Shown: positions 45,031-50,080 of the stretch, one piece after another
How the letters are laid out: each line of letters begins with the position of its first letter
Numbering within the stretch: position 1 is the first letter of the stretch
Source: Deltaproteobacteria bacterium
GTDB taxonomy: Bacteria > Myxococcota_A > Polyangia > Polyangiales > Sandaracinaceae
Assembly: GCA_017303575.1 (NCBI GenBank)
Contig: JAFLCL010000035.1
Coordinates: 1-50,080 of the forward strand
Length of the DNA: 50,080 nt
Direction of reading: 5' to 3'
The notes under the pieces: generated by a model
Database searches by the model: none
Told to the model about the DNA's origin: nothing
The model's input: the letters and a program-made list of their open reading frames with translations, nothing else
Translations under genes and position numbers: made by a program

Positions 45031-45062
45031 GAGAGGCCAGCCCCGCACGGGACCGGCCTCTC
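45031..45062. terminator. Bidirectional hairpin between convergent genes
   Basis: GAGAGGCC (45031-45038) and GGCCTCTC (45055-45062) are perfect 8-base arms. The 16-base loop can itself pair CCC with GGG. It lies between the convergent lipoprotein gene ending at 45003 and the fasciclin gene ending at 45098, the right place to end both transcripts. Confidence 0.55.
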
Positions 45063-45097
45063 GTCGTGTCGGACGACGCGCGCGTCGTCAGCGCTCG

Positions 45098-46543
45098 TCA
45101 GCTCGGAGGAAGGAGCACGCCGCTCACCGCGTGGACGACGCCGTTGGTGCCGACGATGTCGGTGACGACGATGTCCTGGCCATCGACGGTGGGGGGCGTC
45201 CCGGGCGCGAAGGGCAGCGTCGCGCCGAGCAACGTCGGCAGATCGGTGGCCGCGGTGGGCAGGCCGGTCGAGAGGACGATGCCGGGCGTGGGCGAGGCGA
45301 GCACGTGATAGAGGAGCACGTCACGCACGGCGGCTCCGTCGCTGGGGAGGCCGCCGGGGAACGCTTCCGTGAACGCAGCGTTGGTGGGCGCGAAGACGGT
45401 GAACCGCGAGTCTGCGGACGAGAGGGCCGCCGCCACCGTGCCGCCGCCCGAGAGCGGCGCGGCCGCGCCGACCGCCGTGATCAGCGTGCTGAAGCCGCCG
45501 GCCTCGGCGATGTCGACGATGTTGAGCGGCAGGAGCACCTCGCCGACGACGTGCACCACGCCGTTGATCGCGGGGATGTCCGCCGTCACCACCGCAGTGC
45601 CGTTGATGCGCGCGGTCGACCCGTCGAGCCGGGCGACGAGCGAGAGGTTGGGCGCTTCGCCGCCCACTTCGTAGGGCGCAGTGGCGAGCGTCGCCACCGG
45701 CGCTGGCGTGGCCACGATCGCCGTGGAGGGCACGGCTGCTCCCACCACGTGATAGAGCAGCGCCTGCGTCAGCGCGTCACCCGTGGGGAGGGCGGGCAGC
45801 GCGGCGAAGGCCTCGTTGGTGGGCGCGAAGACCGTGAACGGGCCGGTCCCCGAGAGGTCGTCGACGAGACCCTGAGACGCGACGGCGCCAGCCAGCGTCG
45901 TGAAGCCCGCGTACCGCGCGATCGCCTCGACCGTCGGGGGGAGTAGGACTCGATCGATCACGTGCACGACGCCATTGGAGGCGTCCACGTCCGTCGCGAT
46001 GACGTCCGCGCCACCCGTGACTTCGTTGCCACCATTGATCGCGACGCCGCCCGCGGTGGTGATGAAGATGGGGAGCTGGGCGATCGTCGTCTGCGCGCCC
46101 GCGGTGACGCTCGCCGCGGGGACCTCGGTGAGGAGACCGTGGTAGAGGAGGATGCCCCGCAAGGCATCGGGCGGCGTGGCGTTCACGACCTCGAGCGTCA
46201 GGCCGGAGGCCTCGAACGCGGCGTCGTTGGGCGCGAAGACCGTGAACGATCCTGGGGAGTCGAGGGCCTCTGCGATGGGCGTCGGCGTCGCGCTGGGGAT
46301 GGGCGAGGCGCGCAGGATGGCGGCCTCGAGGATGTCGAAGTCGTCACTGGCGATGACGAGATCGGCAATGGTCGATTCTGCCGCGGGCGCGTCGTCCGAC
46401 GGCGGAGCGTCCGACGCCGAATAGGCGTCCACGGTCGGCGTGACCGCTGCGTCCGTCCCTCCGCCATCGTCACCACAGCCCCACGCGCCCAGCGCGAGAG
46501 ATGCCAACACGAGCCCCGAAGCACGAGAACGATCTGAAGTCAT
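45098..46543 (-). CDS. Lipoprotein with three fasciclin (FAS1) domains
   Basis: A 481-residue exported lipoprotein. Signal and lipobox AWGC are followed by a DDGGGTDAAVTP linker and then three FAS1 domains (about 55-185, 190-330, 335-481). Each contains TVFAPNDAAF- or FTVFAPTNEAFAAL-type H1 boxes, a LLYHV segment, and ends with a VVHVIDRVLLPP- or VVHVVGEVLLPL-type H2 box; the last ends VVHAVSGVLLPPS. FAS1 domains mediate adhesion to surfaces or polymers. GGAGG lies eight bases before ATG 46543. Further upstream TTGACA and an A-tract suggest the promoter. Confidence 0.93.
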   Translation of the reverse strand: MTSDRSRASGLVLASLALGAWGCGDDGGGTDAAVTPTVDAYSASDAPPSDDAPAAESTIADLVIASDDFDILEAAILRASPIPSATPTPIAEALDSPGSFTVFAPNDAAFEASGLTLEVVNATPPDALRGILLYHGLLTEVPAASVTAGAQTTIAQLPIFITTAGGVAINGGNEVTGGADVIATDVDASNGVVHVIDRVLLPPTVEAIARYAGFTTLAGAVASQGLVDDLSGTGPFTVFAPTNEAFAALPALPTGDALTQALLYHVVGAAVPSTAIVATPAPVATLATAPYEVGGEAPNLSLVARLDGSTARINGTAVVTADIPAINGVVHVVGEVLLPLNIVDIAEAGGFSTLITAVGAAAPLSGGGTVAAALSSADSRFTVFAPTNAAFTEAFPGGLPSDGAAVRDVLLYHVLASPTPGIVLSTGLPTAATDLPTLLGATLPFAPGTPPTVDGQDIVVTDIVGTNGVVHAVSGVLLPPS

Positions 46544-46583
46544 GGGTTTGTCCTCCAGGGGCGGCCGTCGCCCCGCGTCGGGT

Positions 46584-46620
46584 GAGATGGGGCCGCCAGA
46601 CGCAGTGTCAATGTTTTTTC
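46584..46620 (-). promoter_or_regulatory. Possible sigma-70-like promoter of the fasciclin gene
   Basis: On the minus strand TTGACA (46611-46606) is preceded by an A-tract (complement of the T-run at 46613-46619). A weak -10 region lies 17 bases downstream (ATCTCA). In DNA this GC-rich the AT-rich cluster stands out, but the -10 match is poor. Confidence 0.35.
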
Positions 46621-46737
46621 TAGACATGGCACCTGGCCAAACCCGTCGGCCTTCCAGCACAAACCCCCGCTCTCTGCTGGTGATGGAACACACTCGCGCA
46701 CGCACGCCCGCGAGCGGCTTCGTCGGATGCTCCGGTC

Positions 46738-48723
46738 ATGACGACTCGCACGCTCGGCTCCCGCTCGTGGGTGGTGCTCCTCTTCCTCGCCGCTTGCGGG
46801 CCAGAGAGCCAAACACCGGATGCGGCGATCCAGCCGATCGAGGACGGGGGCCGCGAGGACACCAGCGACTCCGTCGATGCCCCCGCGGCCATCAGCTGGC
46901 GAGCGTGTGATCCGCTCGTGCCCAGCTTCTGCGGCCTTCCGTTCCCGAGCGATGTCTACACGCGCACCGATCCCGGCACGGCCACGGGTCGACGGCTCGC
47001 GTTCGAGCCCGGCGCGCTGCCCGATCGGATTCGTCGTGTGGCCCCGTTCGAGGCGCTGGACGGCTTCTCTCCCGGGTCGTCTCCGATGACGTACCTGCCA
47101 GGCGCGACCGCCACGGGTTTGCCCTCACCGCTCGAGATCGGTCGCTCGCTCGAGGCCGACTCGCCGACGGTGATCCTCGACCTCGAGACAGGCGCGCGCG
47201 TCGCGCACTTCGCGGAGATCGATCGTGCGTACGACGAGGACGACGAGCGAGCCATCCTGCTGCGGCCCGCGCAGCTGCTCGCGCCTGGTCACCGCTACGT
47301 CGTCGCGATCCGCGGCGTGGTCGATGGCGAGGGCCGAACGATCGCTGCATCGCCCACGTTCGTCGCGTTGCGGGACGCGCTCGCCTCGAGCGATCCGGCC
47401 GTCGAGGAGCGACGCGACGAGTACGCCTCGCTCTTCGCGACGCTCGCCGATGCCGGCGTCGCCCGCGAGAGCCTGCAGATCGCGTGGGCGTTCACCGTGG
47501 GCAGCCGCGACGCCATCACCGGCTCACTGCTCCACATGCGCGACGAGACGCTCGCGAGCCTCGGCGACGAGGGCGCGCGCTACACGCTGACCGAGGTCGA
47601 GGCGACCGAGGACGATCCCAACCTCGCGCTCCGCGTGCGAGGCACGCTGCACGTGCCGATGTACCTCACGCGTGCGCAGCCAGGCGGCACGCTACGTCGC
47701 GGCCCGGACGGACTGCCGGTGGCGGTCGGCGAGATGGACGTGCCGTTCTGGATGGTGATCCCCAAGAGCGCGGCGACCACGCCGGGTCAGCTGATCCAGT
47801 GGGGCCATGGCCTCCTCGGCACCGGCGAGGAGATCTGGGAGTACGGCGACCTCCACCGCTTCCTCGACCTGCTCGGCTACGTGCTCTTCGCGATCGACTG
47901 GACCGGCATGGCGAGCGAGGATCTCGGTCTGCTCGCGGCCATCGCGTCCCGCGGCGAGATAGGCGACTTCGTCGAGGTCACGGACCGACTCCAGCAGGGC
48001 ATTCTCAACGCGCTCGTCGCGGCCCGCACGGCGCACGGCGGGCTGGCGAGCGACCCCGCGATCACCCTCGACGGCGTCTCCCCGATCGATGCGTCGAGGC
48101 CCGTCGTCTTCGTGGGACAGAGCCAGGGCGGGATCTTGGGCGGCACGTACATGGCGCTGACGACCGACGTCGAGCGAGGCGTGTTGATCGTGCCGGGTCA
48201 GACGTACTCGTTCTTGCTCCAGCGCAACCGCGGAGGTTGGGATCAGTTCTCCCCTCTGTTCGAGGCCAACTTCGGCCCCATCGACATCCAGCGTTGCCTC
48301 GCGCTGATGCAGCTCCTCTGGGATCGTGCGGAGCCGACGGGCTACACGCCGTACATCCGCGAGGACCTCCTCCCGGGGACACCACCGCACGAGGTGCTGA
48401 TGGTCGTCGCCATCAACGATCACCAGGTCACCACGCTCGCGGCGCACAACATGGCGCGCTCGATCGGCGGAGTGCGCAACGTGGGGCCCGTCAACCGATC
48501 GATCTGGGGCATCGAGGAGGCGAGCGGGACCGTCGGGGGATCGATGATGATCGAGATCGACTTCGGCGTGCCCGACGTACCGCTCACCAACGAGGTCCCG
48601 CCCGAGGGGCCCGACCCGCACACGATGGCCGCGGAGCCCGCGTGGGTCCTGCCGACGCTCCACGACTTTCTCCAGACGGGCCGCGTGACCCACGCCTGTG
48701 AGGGCCCCTGCGATCCGACCTGA
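46738..48723 (+). CDS. Lipoprotein with alpha/beta-hydrolase core
   Basis: A 661-residue exported lipoprotein: signal with lipobox LAAC, then an acidic linker (TPDAAIQPIEDGGREDTSDS). Residues about 60-260 hold an N-terminal domain (ACDPLVPSFCGLPFPSDVYT). The hydrolase core includes GHGLLGTGEEIW, which resembles an oxyanion region, and the nucleophile elbow GQSQGGILGG (Ser of GxSxG). Acid and His residues near the C-terminus (NDHQVTT, PHTMAAEP) could complete a triad. It resembles secreted esterase- or lipase-type proteins; the substrate is unknown. ATG 46738. A paired Cys pattern (CEGPC) ends the protein. Confidence 0.85.
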   Translation: MTTRTLGSRSWVVLLFLAACGPESQTPDAAIQPIEDGGREDTSDSVDAPAAISWRACDPLVPSFCGLPFPSDVYTRTDPGTATGRRLAFEPGALPDRIRRVAPFEALDGFSPGSSPMTYLPGATATGLPSPLEIGRSLEADSPTVILDLETGARVAHFAEIDRAYDEDDERAILLRPAQLLAPGHRYVVAIRGVVDGEGRTIAASPTFVALRDALASSDPAVEERRDEYASLFATLADAGVARESLQIAWAFTVGSRDAITGSLLHMRDETLASLGDEGARYTLTEVEATEDDPNLALRVRGTLHVPMYLTRAQPGGTLRRGPDGLPVAVGEMDVPFWMVIPKSAATTPGQLIQWGHGLLGTGEEIWEYGDLHRFLDLLGYVLFAIDWTGMASEDLGLLAAIASRGEIGDFVEVTDRLQQGILNALVAARTAHGGLASDPAITLDGVSPIDASRPVVFVGQSQGGILGGTYMALTTDVERGVLIVPGQTYSFLLQRNRGGWDQFSPLFEANFGPIDIQRCLALMQLLWDRAEPTGYTPYIREDLLPGTPPHEVLMVVAINDHQVTTLAAHNMARSIGGVRNVGPVNRSIWGIEEASGTVGGSMMIEIDFGVPDVPLTNEVPPEGPDPHTMAAEPAWVLPTLHDFLQTGRVTHACEGPCDPT

Positions 48724-48760
48724 TGGGGTCGCCAGCGCACCGGATAGACTCTCCCGACTC

Positions 48761-50002
48761 ATGCCGCGCGAGCCTTTCGTCCGTGACGCGTCGATCGTCC
48801 TCCCCGGCATCGCGAGCGCGCACTCGCATGCATTCCAGCGTGTGCTCCGCGGTCGCACTCAGCGATCACGCGGCGCGGGCGCGGGTTCGTTCTGGAGCTG
48901 GCGCGGGCTCATGTACTCGATCGCGACGCGGGTCTCTCCCGAGGACCTCTACGCGATCTCTCGCTACGCGTTCGTCGAGCTCGCGACCGCCGGCATCACG
49001 TGTGTGGGCGAGTTCCACTACGTGCACCACGACACGAACGGGGCGTCCTATGCGGAGCGCACCTTGCTCTCGGGCACGTTGATCCGCGCGGCCCGCGACG
49101 CGGGACTGCGCATCGCGCTCCTTCGGGTCGTCTACCTCCGCGCCGGCCTGGGACGCACGCTCGAGGACGCACAGCGACGCTTCGTGGATCCGTCGATCGA
49201 GCACGCCCTGCGTGACGTCGACACGCTGAGCTCGCAGCACGCGGACGACGCGTGTGTGCGCGTCGGGCTCGCACCGCACAGCGTTCGCGCTGTCGATCGC
49301 GCGTCGCTGCGCGAGGCTGCGAGGTTCGCGAACGAGCGATCGCTGCCGCTCCACATGCACGTGTCCGAGCAGCGACGCGAGGTCCGCGAGTGCCTGGCCG
49401 AGCACGGCGTGCGGCCGGTGGCGCTGCTCTCCGACGTGGGCGCGCTGAGCGATCGCTTCAGCGCGGTGCACGCCACGCACCTCGATGCCCACGAAGCGAA
49501 GCTGCTCGGCACGTCGCGCTCGTTCGCCTGCATCTGTCGCACGACCGAGCGGGATCTCGGCGATGGCGCGCCCGATCTGGCGGCGCTCTCGGCATCGGGC
49601 GTGCGTTTCACGACGGGCACCGACAGCCACGCGAGCGTCGATCCGTTCGAAGAGGTGCGCGCGATGGAGCTCGACGAGCGCACGCGCGCCGAGGCCCGCG
49701 AGGTGGCGCTCGACGCCGAGGGGATCGTCGGCTCGCTGACGCACGACGCGTTCGACTCCTTGGGCTTCGATCTCGATGCGCTCGACGACGAGGTGGTGCT
49801 CGACGCGCGCGATCCCGCGATCGACACGCTGGCCGAGCGATCCGATCGCGCGGCGGTGCTCGACGCGATCGCGTGGCAAGCGAGCGCGCGCGCGGTGCGC
49901 CGCGTGACCGTCGCGGGCAGGACGATCGTCGAGGACGGACGCCACGTGGACTACGACGCGGCGCGCACGGCCTACGAGGACGCGATCCGGCGTCTGCTCT
50001 GA
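48761..50002 (+). CDS. hutF: Formimidoylglutamate deiminase (HutF-like amidohydrolase)
   Basis: A 413-residue metal-dependent amidohydrolase most like HutF, which converts N-formimidoylglutamate to N-formylglutamate in histidine breakdown. The metal ligands HxH lie in ASAHSHAFQRVLRG (His21, His23), a signature seen in HutF. Others are GEFHYVHH, LHMHVSEQ, AVHATHLDA and TGTDSHASVDPFEE. The N-terminus is about 40 residues shorter than in typical HutF because the usual strand before the first His is missing, so an earlier start is worth testing, though a GTG at 48698 would overlap the preceding gene. Other hut genes are absent here. Confidence 0.85.
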   Translation: MPREPFVRDASIVLPGIASAHSHAFQRVLRGRTQRSRGAGAGSFWSWRGLMYSIATRVSPEDLYAISRYAFVELATAGITCVGEFHYVHHDTNGASYAERTLLSGTLIRAARDAGLRIALLRVVYLRAGLGRTLEDAQRRFVDPSIEHALRDVDTLSSQHADDACVRVGLAPHSVRAVDRASLREAARFANERSLPLHMHVSEQRREVRECLAEHGVRPVALLSDVGALSDRFSAVHATHLDAHEAKLLGTSRSFACICRTTERDLGDGAPDLAALSASGVRFTTGTDSHASVDPFEEVRAMELDERTRAEAREVALDAEGIVGSLTHDAFDSLGFDLDALDDEVVLDARDPAIDTLAERSDRAAVLDAIAWQASARAVRRVTVAGRTIVEDGRHVDYDAARTAYEDAIRRLL

Positions 50003-50015
50003 GCGCTTCGTCCGC

Positions 50016-50080
50016 TCAGCGCGCGCGACGACGGCGCGTGACCGCGACCAGCACGCCGAGCGCGACGAGCGAGCCCGCAT
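50016..50080 (-). CDS. C-terminal tail of a gene continuing beyond the window (membrane/sorting tail)
   Basis: On the minus strand 20 codons precede the stop at 50018-50016: AGSLVALGVLVAVTRRRRAR. A hydrophobic stretch followed by an Arg cluster at the very end is the shape of MYXO-CTERM-type sorting tails. The rest of the gene lies outside the window. Only the tail is visible, so this is a suggestion. It is convergent to hutF. Confidence 0.5.
   Translation of the reverse strand, partial: AGSLVALGVLVAVTRRRRAR

Overview
The window is very GC-rich chromosomal DNA with strong G/C bias at third codon positions, so long spurious reading frames run antisense to almost every gene. The gene content points to a myxobacterium (Myxococcota). 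Many lipoproteins carry a lipobox followed by a low-complexity Asp/Ala/Pro linker. Bactofilins, DUF4132 and DUF4291 proteins are present, and a partial C-terminal tail resembles a myxobacterial sorting signal. A Sandaracinus-like member of the Polyangia is my best guess, from style of gene content only. I see no rRNA, tRNA, insertion sequence, prophage or CRISPR array. Most of the window looks like ordinary vertically inherited chromosome.

Layout. 1-1.5 kb: tail of a protein starting with an HxlR-like winged helix. 1.5-6.6 kb: alanine racemase (minus), a divergent propeller-like lipoprotein, then thiS-mlaE-mlaF (plus) and convergent rpmG. 6.7-9.9 kb: minus-strand membrane and lipoproteins and an amidase. 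10.2-18.0 kb: a tight minus-strand run read in the order LTD-domain lipoprotein, RecD2 helicase, COG0523 metal GTPase, WD40 protein, MATE transporter. 18.0-18.7 kb: HNH endonuclease. 18.8-22.8 kb: plus-strand operon of a MinD/ParA-J-like-HTH fusion, Maf and YggS, then a GGDEF protein. 23.0-30.7 kb: aldo/keto reductase, ArfB, UDP-sugar epimerase, HEGAH membrane protein, DUF4132 giant protein, DUF4291 protein. 30.7-36.0 kb: three surface lipoproteins and an uncharacterised protein. 36.0-36.8 kb: non-coding stretch with a tandem array of about 42-bp units. 36.8-40.2 kb: small membrane protein, SUI1/YciH, nucleotide-sugar dehydrogenase, panD, a small exported protein. 40.2-44.3 kb: gshA with a lipoyl-less E2-type acyltransferase (minus), and divergent bactofilin-bactofilin-pyrE (plus) with start/stop overlaps. 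44.3-50.1 kb: three lipoproteins (one with three fasciclin domains, one with a serine-hydrolase motif), hutF, and the C-terminal tail of a gene that continues beyond the window.

How genes may work together. MlaE and MlaF form the inner-membrane core of a phospholipid-type ABC importer; no MlaD-like partner follows. MinD-fusion/Maf/YggS is translationally coupled and suggests a role linked to cell division or polarity. Bactofilins coupled to pyrE pair a cytoskeletal module with pyrimidine synthesis. The epimerase and dehydrogenase, 12 kb apart, both act on UDP-sugars for surface polysaccharide. Several intergenic regions hold hairpins with three-base loops and sequence shared between loci, which look like a dispersed repeat family.

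The least explained features are the 42-bp array with a palindromic AAGGGTCGACCCTT core (36243-36520), the 18-bp-armed inverted repeat at 37675-37753, the MinD-J-HTH fusion, and the stand-alone E2 catalytic domain beside gshA.
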